The translations under genes were made by a program, and so were the position numbers. This document shows, in pieces, positions 10,203 to 19,288 of a DNA stretch of 64,000 nt. The notes beneath the pieces were generated by a model, which saw only the letters and a program-made list of their open reading frames with translations, did not search any database and was not told where the DNA came from. This stretch comes from Paraburkholderia sp. C35 (GTDB lineage: Bacteria > Pseudomonadota > Gammaproteobacteria > Burkholderiales > Burkholderiaceae), in the NCBI RefSeq assembly GCF_003121405.1, contig NZ_QBUY01000028.1, positions 19,432-83,431 of the forward strand, read 5' to 3'. Position 1 is the stretch's first letter. Every line of letters begins with the position of its first letter.

Positions 10203-11711
10203 ATGAAATTCCTTTCCAGGCCCGCGCCAGCCTCATCGCGCCGGGCGGCCGTGGCCGCGGCCGTGGCGGCGTTCGCCCTCGCCGGCTGCGCGAACTACTT
10301 CGATCTCAAGGACGACAAGCAGATTGCGCAAGTCTCGCAGTTCGACGCGTCGCAAAGCCTGCCCGCCCAGGGCGGCCAGTGGCCGACGCTCGACTGGTCC
10401 AGCCAGTTCGGCGACCCGCAGTTGCCCAAGCTGATCGCCGAGGCGCTCGAAGGCAGCCCGTCGATCGCGCAGGCGCAGGCGCGTATCGCCAAGGCGTCGT
10501 CCTATATCGAATCGTCGAAATCGGCGCTGTATCCGAAGGTCGAAGGCAGCTATTCCTGGACGCGTGAACTGTATTCCGCCAACGCCCTGTTCCCGCCGCC
10601 GTACGGTGGCACGTGGTACAGCGAGAACAATGTGCTCGCCAGTGCATCGTGGGATCTCGATCTGTGGGGTAAGAACCGTCAACGGCTCGGCCAGGCTGTG
10701 TCGCAGGAAAAAGCGGCCGAAGCGGACATGCAGCAGGCGCGCGTGACGCTGGCTACATCCGTGGCGCGCACCTACAACACGCTCGCGCAGCTTTACGCGC
10801 TGCGTGACATTGCCGATCGCGAAATCAAGAACCGCCAGACCGTCGGCGTGATCACGAACGACCGCGTGCGAGCCGGCCTCGACACCAACGTCGAGCGTCA
10901 GACCTCCAACGGCAACATCGCGACGAGCCAGTCGAACCTCACGGAACTCGACGGCCAGATCATGACCACGCGCTACGAACTCGCCGCGCTGCTCGGCAAG
11001 GGGCCGGACCGCGGCGTGCAGATTGCCAAGCCGGTGTTCAATCCGGGCGGCGCCGTGTCGCTGCCCGACAACGTGCCCGCCGATCTCGTCTCGCGCCGCC
11101 CCGACATCGTCGCCGCGCGCTGGCAGGTCGAAGCCGCGATGCACGACGTGAAGGAAGCCAAGGCCGAGTTCTTCCCCGACGTGAACCTCGCCGCCGGCTT
11201 CGGCTTCGCTGCGTTCGGCTGGGGCAAATTCCTGACCTCGTCGAGCCGCCAGATCCAGTTCGGTCCGGCCATCCACCTGCCCATCTTCGACGCCGGCGCG
11301 CTGCGCTCGCAGTTGAAGGGCCGCTACGCGGACTTCGATCTTTACGTCGCGAACTACAACCAGACGCTGATCAACGCGCTGTCGGACGTCGCCACGCAGA
11401 TCACGTCGATCCGCTCGCTCGACAACCAGTCGGGCGATGCGCAACGCGCGCTCGACGCGTCGACGAAAGCGTACGAGCTTGCTGTGATCCGCTACAAGGC
11501 GGGCCTGTCGCCGCAGTTGCAGGTGCTGACAGCCGACCAGAACCGCCTTGCCGCCGAACAGACCGTGACCAATCTGAAGATGCGCCGGCGCGATCTGCAA
11601 TTCGCGCTGATCAAGGCGCTCGGCGGCGGTTTCGACGCGACGCAAACGGGCCTCATCGTGCCGACGGATGCACCTGCATCGTCGGCAGCGGCAGCGCACG
11701 CGGCGAACTGA
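10203..11711 (+). CDS. NodT-family outer-membrane efflux lipoprotein
   Basis: This is a TolC-like outer-membrane channel that completes a three-part efflux pump. The start at 10203 gives a lipoprotein signal peptide with the lipobox LAGC (Cys about residue 29). A second ATG at 10176 would add nine residues. Family landmarks are SWDLDLWGKNR, the hinge VSRRPDIVAARWQVEAA, and FGPAIHLPIFDAGALRSQL. Two outer-membrane-efflux repeats are visible, with long helical segments rich in Q, A and N. It precedes emrA and emrB, an arrangement seen in Burkholderia EmrCAB-type pumps. The substrate is unknown. Confidence 0.92.
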   Translation: MKFLSRPAPASSRRAAVAAAVAAFALAGCANYFDLKDDKQIAQVSQFDASQSLPAQGGQWPTLDWSSQFGDPQLPKLIAEALEGSPSIAQAQARIAKASSYIESSKSALYPKVEGSYSWTRELYSANALFPPPYGGTWYSENNVLASASWDLDLWGKNRQRLGQAVSQEKAAEADMQQARVTLATSVARTYNTLAQLYALRDIADREIKNRQTVGVITNDRVRAGLDTNVERQTSNGNIATSQSNLTELDGQIMTTRYELAALLGKGPDRGVQIAKPVFNPGGAVSLPDNVPADLVSRRPDIVAARWQVEAAMHDVKEAKAEFFPDVNLAAGFGFAAFGWGKFLTSSSRQIQFGPAIHLPIFDAGALRSQLKGRYADFDLYVANYNQTLINALSDVATQITSIRSLDNQSGDAQRALDASTKAYELAVIRYKAGLSPQLQVLTADQNRLAAEQTVTNLKMRRRDLQFALIKALGGGFDATQTGLIVPTDAPASSAAAAHAAN

Positions 11712-11785
11712 ACGCGCAAAAACACACGCACACCCGATTGCGATCCGAATAAACGATACAGACTGACAGAATCCGGAGCATATCC

Positions 11786-13000
11786 ATGAGCACGCCCCAA
11801 CAACCCGCGAACGCGCAGCCGGCCAGCAACGGCAAACGCAAGCGCATGATGACGCTGCTGGTCATCGTGATCCTGATTGCCGCGATTGCTTACGGCCTCT
11901 ACTACTTCCTGGTGGCGCGCTTCCACGAAGAAACCGACGACGCCTATGTGAACGGCAACGTCGTGCAGATCACGCCGCAGGTCACGGGCACCGTGGTCGC
12001 CGTGAACGCGGACGACACGCAGACCGTCAAGATGGGCGATCCGCTCGTCCTGCTCGATCCTGCCGATTCGCGCATCGCGCTGCAATCGGCGGAAGCGAAT
12101 CTCGGCCAGGTCGTGCGCCAGGTGCGCGGCCTTTACGCCGACGACAGCCAGTATCAGGCACAAGTCGCCGTGCGTCAGGCCGATCTGTCGCGCGCGCAGG
12201 ACGATCTGAAGCGCCGCATGCTGGTCGCGCAGACGGGTGCCGTGTCGCAGGAAGAAATCTCGCACGCACGCGACGCAGTGAAGAGCGCGCAAGCCGCCGT
12301 CGATGCGGCCCAGCAGCAACTCGCATCGAACCGTGCGCTGACGGCCAACACCACGATTGCCAGTCATCCGAACGTGCAGGCAGCCGCCGCCAAGGTTCGC
12401 GACGCCTACCTGAACAACGCGCGCAACACGCTGCCCGCGCCTGTCACGGGTTATGTCGCGAAGCGCTCGGTGCAGGTCGGCCAGCGGGTCGCGCCGGGCA
12501 ATCCGCTGATGGCGATCGTGCCGCTGAATGGCGTGTGGGTCGACGCGAACTTCAAGGAAGTGCAGCTGAAGCATATGCGCATCGGCCAGCCGGTCGAACT
12601 GACGGCCGACGTGTACGGTTCGTCGGTGAAGTATCAGGGCAAGGTGGTCGGCTTCTCAGCGGGCACGGGTTCGGCGTTCTCGCTGCTGCCCGCGCAGAAC
12701 GCGACGGGTAACTGGATCAAGGTCGTGCAGCGTCTGCCCGTGCGTATCGCGCTCGATCCGCAGGAACTGGAAAAGCATCCGCTGCGTATCGGCCTGTCGA
12801 TGCAGGTCAACGTGACGATCAAGGACGATACGGGCGGCGAGCTCGGCAGTGCTGTCAACACCGTCTATCAGACCAACGTGTTCGACAAGTACGGCGACGA
12901 GGCCGACGCGGAAATCGCCCGCATCATCGCTGAAAATGCTGGCCCGAACGCAGGTCAGCCGCAGAAGGCGGCGTCCGGCTCGAAGGCTGCAGCCAGCTGA
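11786..13000 (+). CDS. emrA: EmrA-type membrane fusion protein
   Basis: This periplasmic adaptor links the inner-membrane MFS pump to the outer-membrane channel. The 404-residue protein has a short cytoplasmic N-terminus, one membrane helix (about 23-46, MMTLLVIVILIAAIAYGLYY) and the HlyD signature EETDDAYVNGNVVQITPQV. A barrel-sandwich half-motif follows, then a coiled-coil hairpin and a beta-barrel ending in the family's PVRIALDPQEL segment. The C-terminus is a short A/Q/K-rich tail. It lies 74 bases after the outer-membrane gene and 54 bases before emrB, so the four genes are probably one operon. Confidence 0.94.
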   Translation: MSTPQQPANAQPASNGKRKRMMTLLVIVILIAAIAYGLYYFLVARFHEETDDAYVNGNVVQITPQVTGTVVAVNADDTQTVKMGDPLVLLDPADSRIALQSAEANLGQVVRQVRGLYADDSQYQAQVAVRQADLSRAQDDLKRRMLVAQTGAVSQEEISHARDAVKSAQAAVDAAQQQLASNRALTANTTIASHPNVQAAAAKVRDAYLNNARNTLPAPVTGYVAKRSVQVGQRVAPGNPLMAIVPLNGVWVDANFKEVQLKHMRIGQPVELTADVYGSSVKYQGKVVGFSAGTGSAFSLLPAQNATGNWIKVVQRLPVRIALDPQELEKHPLRIGLSMQVNVTIKDDTGGELGSAVNTVYQTNVFDKYGDEADAEIARIIAENAGPNAGQPQKAASGSKAAAS

Positions 13001-13054
13001 TGTAAGCGGCTTCTTTCTGCTACGCATCGGCATCAGACAAGGTTCGAACAATAG

Positions 13055-14620
13055 ATGGCTCAGTCTCAGGTGCAAGCCCCTCACCCGCCGCTCGAGGGCG
13101 CGCAACTGGTGATCGGCACCATCGCGGTGTCGCTCGCCGTTTTTATGAACGTGCTCGACACGTCGATTGCGAACGTGTCGATCCCGTCGATCTCCGGCGA
13201 CCTCGGCGTATCGTCCGATCAGGGCACGTGGGTGATCACCTCGTTCGCGGTCGCGAACGCAATTTCGGTTCCTCTCACCGGCTGGCTCACGGATCGCATC
13301 GGTCAGGTGCGGCTGTTCATGGCGTCGATCGTGCTGTTCGTGATCTCGTCGTGGATGTGCGGCTTGTCGCCGAATCTGCCGTTCCTGCTCGCGTCGCGCG
13401 TGTTGCAGGGCGCGGTGGCCGGTCCGATGATTCCGCTGTCTCAGCCGCTGCTGCTCGCGAGTTATCCACGCGCGAAGGCGCCGATGGCGCTATCGATGTG
13501 GGCGATGACCACGCTGATTGCGCCCGTCGCCGGTCCGATTCTGGGCGGCTGGATCTCGGACAACATTTCGTGGCCGTGGATCTTCTACGTGAATATCCCG
13601 GTCGGGATTGTCGCGGCGCTTGCGACGTGGGCGATTTTCCGCAATCGCGATTCCGTCATCAAGAAGGCGCCGATCGATATGGTCGGTCTCGTGCTGCTGA
13701 TCACGTGGGTCGGTTCGCTGCAGGTGATGCTCGACAAGGGCAAGGATCTCGACTGGTTTTCATCGACGACGATCATCGTATTGGCGCTCGTCGCCGTCAT
13801 TGCGCTTGCGTTCTTTATCGTGTGGGAGCTGACGGACAAGCATCCCGTCGTGGATCTGTCGCTGTTCAAGCTGCGTAACTTCACGGGCGGCACGGTGGCG
13901 CTCGCGATCGGCTATGGGCTGTACTTCGGCAATCTGGTGTTGCTGCCGCTGTGGCTGCAAACCGACATCGGCTACACGGCAACGGATGCTGGTCTCGTCC
14001 TGGCGCCCGTGGGTGTGTTCGCGGTTATCTTGTCCCCGTTGACGGGCAAGATCCTGCCGCGCACGGATCCGCGCTACATCTCGACGGCGTCGTTTCTCGT
14101 GTTCGCGCTGGTGGTCTGGATGCGCTCGCGTTACACGACGGGCGTCGATACCTACTCGCTGATGCTGCCGACGTTGATTCAGGGCATCGGCATGGCCGGG
14201 TTCTTTATTCCGCTCGTGTCGATTACGTTGTCAGGATTGCCGAGCAATCGCATTCCGGCTGCGTCCGGTTTGTCGAACTTCGTGCGGATCATGTGCGGCG
14301 GCATCGGCACGTCGATCTTCGAAACTGCATGGGATCATCGATCGATTCTTCATCACGCGCAGCTGGTCGAGCATGCCAACGCGTACAACCCTGTGTTCGA
14401 TCAATCGGTTACGCAGTTGGGGCAGCTTGGCTTGAATCAGTCGCAGGCGTATGGGCTCTTCAATTCGATGTCGACACAGCAGGCGGCGCAGCTTGGCGTG
14501 AACGATCTGTTCTATGTGTCGGCGGGGATTTTTGTCGCGCTGATCGCGTTGATCTGGATTACGCGGCCCGAGCGCGCCGGGAGTGGCGATTCGGCGGCGG
14601 CTGCGTCGGCGGCGCATTGA
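13055..14620 (+). CDS. emrB: EmrB-type DHA2 multidrug MFS transporter
   Basis: This proton-driven drug exporter of the DHA2 family has 14 predicted membrane helices in 521 residues. Motif DTSIANVSIPSISGDLGVS in helix 1 and GWLTDRIGQVRLF (motif A) are diagnostic. GAVAGPMIPLSQPLLL and TLIAPVAGPILGGWISD (motif C) are also seen. It should work with the EmrA adaptor and NodT-type channel encoded upstream. The last roughly 300 bases use TTT, TTG and GGG codons more than the rest of the gene, a change that comes just before a repeat-rich intergenic stretch. Confidence 0.94.
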   Translation: MAQSQVQAPHPPLEGAQLVIGTIAVSLAVFMNVLDTSIANVSIPSISGDLGVSSDQGTWVITSFAVANAISVPLTGWLTDRIGQVRLFMASIVLFVISSWMCGLSPNLPFLLASRVLQGAVAGPMIPLSQPLLLASYPRAKAPMALSMWAMTTLIAPVAGPILGGWISDNISWPWIFYVNIPVGIVAALATWAIFRNRDSVIKKAPIDMVGLVLLITWVGSLQVMLDKGKDLDWFSSTTIIVLALVAVIALAFFIVWELTDKHPVVDLSLFKLRNFTGGTVALAIGYGLYFGNLVLLPLWLQTDIGYTATDAGLVLAPVGVFAVILSPLTGKILPRTDPRYISTASFLVFALVVWMRSRYTTGVDTYSLMLPTLIQGIGMAGFFIPLVSITLSGLPSNRIPAASGLSNFVRIMCGGIGTSIFETAWDHRSILHHAQLVEHANAYNPVFDQSVTQLGQLGLNQSQAYGLFNSMSTQQAAQLGVNDLFYVSAGIFVALIALIWITRPERAGSGDSAAAASAAH

Positions 14621-14821
14621 GGTTGTGGTGTGTGCCGCTGGCGGCTTCTCTGGCTAGCCAGCGTTAGCGTTTTTGCGCTGGCATTTGCGGCGAATCTTTG
14701 AAGCAGACTTTCGTTTCACGCGTTGCCCCTTTTGCTGGAGGCGACGCGTGAAGCACGAAAGCAAAGCGCGGCGGCCGCGCAAGATTGAAACACCGAGCAA
14801 ACAGCGTTGCTCGCGCCAACC
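14621..14821. repeat. Degraded repeat and long inverted repeat after emrB
   Basis: The stretch GCGTTTTTGCGCTGGCAT (14667-14684) resembles a segment of the Burkholderia-type repeat at 63882-63902. It is followed by a long imperfect inverted repeat (14708-14761; CTTTCGTTTCACGCGTTGCC against GGCGACGCGTGAAGCACGAAAG), which may act as the terminator for the emr operon or for truB from the other side. Confidence 0.5.
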
Positions 14822-15748
14822 TCAACTCACGATCAAGCGCTCAGGCGCCAGCACACCCTCACCGACTCGGGCCACGCCAAGCAACTTGCCTTCGGCCGCA
14901 TAAACCCGCGTGCGCTCAGCGCTCAGAACACTTTCATCGACGGAAAGATCAGCCAGCTTCAAGCGCTGTCCGTGCAAAAACCGCCGCGTAGCCTCGGCAT
15001 CTAGCCGAACCAACGGAAACGTCGACAGCAACGCGTCTACAGGCTGAAGCCACGCGTCCCGCTCGCTTTCCGCCGCGTCCGACAACGCATCGAGCGTCAC
15101 GGAATTGTCGAGCGTCAGCGCACCGACGCCAGTACGCCGCAGCATCACGAGATGCGCCCCGCAGCCGAGCGACTCGCCGATATCCTCGGCAAGCGTGCGC
15201 ACATAGGTGCCCTTACTGCACGTGACGCGGAACGTCACATCCGGCAATTCACACGCAATCATCTCGAGCGCATGAATCGTGACGCGGCGCCCTTCGCGCT
15301 CGACTGTCTGACCGGCGCGCGCGTATTCGTACAACGGCTTGCCGTCACGCTTGAGCGCCGAATACATGGGCGGCACCTGCACGATCTCGCCGCGAAACCC
15401 GGCCAGCGCGCGTTCGACGGCGCCCTGATCGCAGGTCACATCGCGAGTTTCCAGCGCTTCGCCTTCGGCATCGCCCGTTGTCGTGCGAATACCCAAACGC
15501 ATCGTCGCTTCGTAGGTCTTATCCGCTTCGAGCAGATCCTGCGAAAACTTCGTCGCTTCGCCAAAGCAGAGCGGCAAAAGTCCAGAAGCAAGCGGATCGA
15601 GCGTGCCTGTATGACCCGCTTTCTTCGCGAGATACAGCCGCTTGGCGCGAATCAGCGCGTCGTTACTGGACAGGCCAACCGGCTTATCCAGCAGCAACAC
15701 ACCATCCAGCGCGCGGCGCGGCACCTTGGGACGTTGATTCTGATTCAT
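14822..15748 (-). CDS. truB: tRNA pseudouridine(55) synthase TruB
   Basis: TruB makes the universal pseudouridine at position 55 of the T-loop and also acts as a tRNA folding chaperone. The protein is 308 residues from the ATG at 15748; an upstream TTG would add eight. The catalytic aspartate is in GHTGTLDPLASGLLPLC (Asp51 from this start), and LLLDKPVGLSSNDAL is the N-terminal family motif. The RVTCSKGTYVRTLAEDIG segment and a C-terminal PUA-like domain follow. The gene lies 24 bases after rbfA, closing the nusA-infB-rbfA-truB cluster. Confidence 0.96.
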   Translation of the reverse strand: MNQNQRPKVPRRALDGVLLLDKPVGLSSNDALIRAKRLYLAKKAGHTGTLDPLASGLLPLCFGEATKFSQDLLEADKTYEATMRLGIRTTTGDAEGEALETRDVTCDQGAVERALAGFRGEIVQVPPMYSALKRDGKPLYEYARAGQTVEREGRRVTIHALEMIACELPDVTFRVTCSKGTYVRTLAEDIGESLGCGAHLVMLRRTGVGALTLDNSVTLDALSDAAESERDAWLQPVDALLSTFPLVRLDAEATRRFLHGQRLKLADLSVDESVLSAERTRVYAAEGKLLGVARVGEGVLAPERLIVS

Positions 15749-15772
15749 ATGTGCGCGAGCCTCGACTGGCAA

Positions 15773-16138
15773 TCAGTCGTCTTTCGCGCGCGAGGCGTTC
15801 GCCTCATCGATCAGGCGCGACATTTCTACCGCGCGCTCGATCGTCTTGTCGTAATGGAAATGCAGCGTCGGCACGGTATGGATGTGCAAACGCTTGAACA
15901 GCAGATTGTGCAGATGGCCCGCCGCGTGATTGAGGGCATCCTGCGTCTGCAGTGGATCGCCCGTCAGCGTCGTGAAATAGATCTTCGCGTGCGCGTAGTC
16001 AGGCGTCAGTTCGACGCTCTGAAACGTCACGATACCGATACGCGGGTCTTTGACCTCGCGGATCAATTCGGACAGATCGCGCTGAATCTGATCGGCGATC
16101 TGCACATTGCGATTGGGAGAAGTACGTTTCTTAGGCAT
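15773..16138 (-). CDS. rbfA: 30S ribosome-binding factor RbfA
   Basis: RbfA binds the immature 30S subunit near the 5' end of 16S rRNA and is needed for late maturation and cold growth. From the ATG at 16138 the protein is 121 residues and starts MPKKRTSPNRNVQIADQIQ. The KH-like fold is shown by IQRDLSELIREVKDPRIG and VELTPDYAHAKIYFTTL. The frame is open for another 36 residues upstream, but that stretch has no family similarity. A strong hairpin with a T-run lies between infB and this gene, so part of its expression may depend on read-through or a separate promoter. Confidence 0.95.
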   Translation of the reverse strand: MPKKRTSPNRNVQIADQIQRDLSELIREVKDPRIGIVTFQSVELTPDYAHAKIYFTTLTGDPLQTQDALNHAAGHLHNLLFKRLHIHTVPTLHFHYDKTIERAVEMSRLIDEANASRAKDD

Positions 16139-16235
16139 GGTGAATCCGTGATCCAAACTACCGAATAGGCAAAGTGTTCGCGCATTCGGCGGCAGCGAGC
16201 CACGGACTCCAACGCAAACACCACAAACAATCGAT

Positions 16236-16283
16236 GCAAAAAACAAAGGGGCGGGACCGGGCTTCAGCGCCCTGCCCCGCCCC
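16236..16283 (-). terminator. Terminator-like hairpin between infB and rbfA
   Basis: On the minus strand GGGGCGGGGCAGGGCGC pairs imperfectly with the CCCGCCCC side and is followed by TTTGTTTTTTGC. It sits 20 bases after the infB stop codon. It has the form of an intrinsic terminator within an otherwise standard operon. Confidence 0.65.
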
Positions 16284-16303
16284 TCATGCGCACAACGCCT
16301 GAA

Positions 16304-19192
16304 TTACAGCGTACGCGCGACTTCCGTCACTTCGAAGACTTCGAACTGATCGCCTTCGACGATATCGTTGAAGTTCTTGACCGACATACCGCACTCGAAG
16401 CCCTGACGGACTTCCTTGACGTCATCCTTGAAGCGCTTGAGCGAATCGAGCTCGCCCGTGTGGATGACGACGTTGTTGCGCAGCACGCGCACCGACGACG
16501 ACCGCTTGACCACACCGTCCGTGACCATACAGCCCGCCACCGAGCCGACCTTCGGCACCTTGAAGACCTGGCGCACTTCGACCATACCCGTGACGACTTC
16601 GCGCTTCTCCGGCGCCAGCATGCCCGACATCGCCGCCTTCACCTCATCCACTGCGTCATAGATGATGTTGTAGTAACGGATGTCGATGCCGTTCGTTTCT
16701 GCCAGCTTGCGCGCCTGTGCGTCAGCACGCGTGTTGAAGCCGATGATGACCGCCTTCGATGCCGTTGCCAGATTGACGTCCGACTCGCTGATGCCACCGA
16801 CCGCGCTGTGCACGATCTGCACGCGCACTTCGTCGTTCGACAGCTTGAGCAGCGACTGCACCAGCGCTTCCTGCGAACCTTGCACGTCGGCCTTGACGAT
16901 AAGCGGCAGGTACTGCACTTCGCCTTCGCCCATCTGCTCGAGCATGTTTTCCAGCTTCGCGGCTTGCTGCTTGGCCAGCTTGACGTCGCGGAACTTGCCC
17001 TGACGGAACAGTGCGACTTCACGCGCCTTGCGGTCGTCCGGCATGACGATGACTTCTTCGCCCGCCGCCGGCACTTCCGACAGACCCTGGATTTCGACCG
17101 GGATCGACGGTCCTGCCGACTTGGTCGGCTTGCCCGTTTCGTCGAGCATTGCACGCACGCGACCGTAGGCGCTGCCTGCCAGCACGACGTCGCCGCGATT
17201 CAGCGTACCCGACTGGACGAGGATCGTTGCAACCGGACCCTTACCCTTGTCGAGCTTCGCTTCGATCACGAGACCCTTGGCCGGCGCTTCGACAGGTGCC
17301 TTCAGTTCCAGCACTTCCGCCTGCAGCAGCACGTTTTCGAGCAGATCGTCGATACCCGCGCCCGTTTTGGCCGACACCGACACGAACGGCGAATCGCCAC
17401 CGTATTCTTCCGGCACGACGCCTTCCGCGACGAGTTCCTGCTTCACGCGATCGGGATTGGCGTCCGGCTTGTCGATCTTGTTGATCGCGACGACGAGCGG
17501 CACGCCGCCAGCCTTGGCGTGCGAGATCGCTTCCTTCGTCTGCGGCATCACACCGTCATCCGCTGCGACGACCAGAATCACGATGTCGGTTGCCTTCGCA
17601 CCGCGTGCACGCATCGCCGTGAACGCTTCGTGACCCGGCGTATCGAGGAACGTGATGACGCCGCGCGGCGTTTCGACGTGATACGCGCCGATGTGCTGCG
17701 TAATGCCGCCTGCTTCGCCCGCCGCAACCTTCGCGCGACGGATGTAGTCCAGCAGCGAGGTCTTGCCGTGGTCGACGTGACCCATGACCGTGACAACCGG
17801 CGGACGCGGCAGCAGCGGCGCGTCGGAGACTTCGCCTTCGACCAGCATCGCTTCCGGATCGTCCAGCTTCGCTGCAACGGCGTGATGGCCCAGCTCTTCG
17901 ACGACGATCATCGCCGTTTCCTGGTCCAGCATCTGGTTAATCGTGACCATCTGGCCGAGCTTCATCATCACCTTGATGACTTCCGAAGCCTTCACCGCCA
18001 TCTTGTGCGCGAGATCAGCCACCGTGATGGTTTCCGGCACGTGCACTTCACGCACGATCGGTTCGGTCGGTGCCTGGAAGGTCGTGGCGTCCTGATGCTT
18101 GCCACGGCCCTTCGGACCGCCGCGCCAGCCGCGATCGACGCCGCCGCTCGAGTCGCCGCGCGTCTTGATGCCGCGGCGCTTCGCTGCGTCGTCTTGCCAG
18201 CCGCCCTTGCCGCCAGCCTTCTTCTTGTCGGCACCCGGGCCCGACGGCTGTGCCGTCGCTGCCGGTTGCGCGGACGTTGCGGGTGCAGGCTTCTTCGCTG
18301 CCGGACGTGCCGATGTTTCGCCAGCCGGACGCGCCGGCTTGTGCAGCGTGCCCTTCGCTTCCGCGGGCTTCGGCGCTTCGACAGGCTTCGGTGCCGGTTC
18401 CGGCGCCTTGACCTGCGCCTTGCGCGGCGTATTCATCATTTCGCGGATCGCGCGTGCTTCGGCTTCTGCCTTAGCGCGGCGCTTCGCGATTTCTTCCTGT
18501 TCGAGGCGAGCCTTTTCGGCCTGCTCGCGAGCAGCGTCTTCAGCCTTCTTCGCTGCTTCACGTTGTGCAGCACGTTCCGCTGCCGCCTTCTCTTCGTCCT
18601 GCGATGCGCGCTCCTGCTGAGCCTGCTCGCGAGCCGCTGCTTCAGCCACCGCTGCTTCGCGCTTCTTCGCGGCTTCCTCTTCGGCGCGGCGACGCTCTGC
18701 TTCGGCGGCCTGCTCGCGTGCCTGACGCTCGGCTTCCTCAGCTGCGAGGCGCTCCTGGCGCTCCTTCAGCTCCAGAGCCTGCTTTTCAAGCAGTTCGGCT
18801 TCGTGACGCGCTTCTTCCTCGCGACGCTGAAGTTCGAGATCTTCCGCTGCGACCACATTGTTCGATGCTTCCGCGCCTTGCTCGACGGCTTCGTCACGGC
18901 GGACGAAGGTGCGCTTCTTGCGCACCTCGACCTGAATGGTGCGAGCCTTACCCGTCGCGTCGGACTGCTTGATTTCCGACGTATGCCGCTTGGTCAGCGT
19001 GATCTTGCGCTTGTCGGCATCGTTCGAGCCGTGTGACTTGCGCAAGTGGTCAAGCAGACGCGCCTTGTCCGTCTCGGACAGGGCATCGTCCTCACTCGCT
19101 TTCTGGACACCCGCTGCGTGCAGCTGCTCAAGCAGCACGCCGGCAGGCATCTTAAGTTCCGCGGCAAATTGGGCTACGTTGTTACTCGCCAT
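16304..19192 (-). CDS. infB: Translation initiation factor IF-2
   Basis: IF-2 is the GTPase that brings initiator tRNA to the 30S subunit and promotes subunit joining. The 962-residue protein has an IF2-N domain (about 1-55), a long charged coiled-coil rich in E, A, R and K (about 85-250), and a Pro/Ala/Lys linker. A second IF2-N domain precedes the G domain, with G1 GHVDHGKT near residue 467, DTPGHEAFTAMRARG and NKID. Domains II, III and the tRNA-binding C2 domain follow. The long N-terminus is typical of proteobacteria. It lies 96 bases after nusA on the same strand. Confidence 0.97.
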   Translation of the reverse strand: MASNNVAQFAAELKMPAGVLLEQLHAAGVQKASEDDALSETDKARLLDHLRKSHGSNDADKRKITLTKRHTSEIKQSDATGKARTIQVEVRKKRTFVRRDEAVEQGAEASNNVVAAEDLELQRREEEARHEAELLEKQALELKERQERLAAEEAERQAREQAAEAERRRAEEEAAKKREAAVAEAAAREQAQQERASQDEEKAAAERAAQREAAKKAEDAAREQAEKARLEQEEIAKRRAKAEAEARAIREMMNTPRKAQVKAPEPAPKPVEAPKPAEAKGTLHKPARPAGETSARPAAKKPAPATSAQPAATAQPSGPGADKKKAGGKGGWQDDAAKRRGIKTRGDSSGGVDRGWRGGPKGRGKHQDATTFQAPTEPIVREVHVPETITVADLAHKMAVKASEVIKVMMKLGQMVTINQMLDQETAMIVVEELGHHAVAAKLDDPEAMLVEGEVSDAPLLPRPPVVTVMGHVDHGKTSLLDYIRRAKVAAGEAGGITQHIGAYHVETPRGVITFLDTPGHEAFTAMRARGAKATDIVILVVAADDGVMPQTKEAISHAKAGGVPLVVAINKIDKPDANPDRVKQELVAEGVVPEEYGGDSPFVSVSAKTGAGIDDLLENVLLQAEVLELKAPVEAPAKGLVIEAKLDKGKGPVATILVQSGTLNRGDVVLAGSAYGRVRAMLDETGKPTKSAGPSIPVEIQGLSEVPAAGEEVIVMPDDRKAREVALFRQGKFRDVKLAKQQAAKLENMLEQMGEGEVQYLPLIVKADVQGSQEALVQSLLKLSNDEVRVQIVHSAVGGISESDVNLATASKAVIIGFNTRADAQARKLAETNGIDIRYYNIIYDAVDEVKAAMSGMLAPEKREVVTGMVEVRQVFKVPKVGSVAGCMVTDGVVKRSSSVRVLRNNVVIHTGELDSLKRFKDDVKEVRQGFECGMSVKNFNDIVEGDQFEVFEVTEVARTL

Positions 19193-19288
19193 TCATTCCT
19201 CTTAATGCAAGGACCAGTTCCTTGCGGTTAGCATCGGGTCATGCAGCCTCACGGCCGCGATCAGGTCAGTGGTTCATGGTCTTGGATC

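Noticed and set aside
16286..19036. A long open frame opposite infB
   Set aside because: Antisense shadow; composition H/R/D/F-rich without domains.
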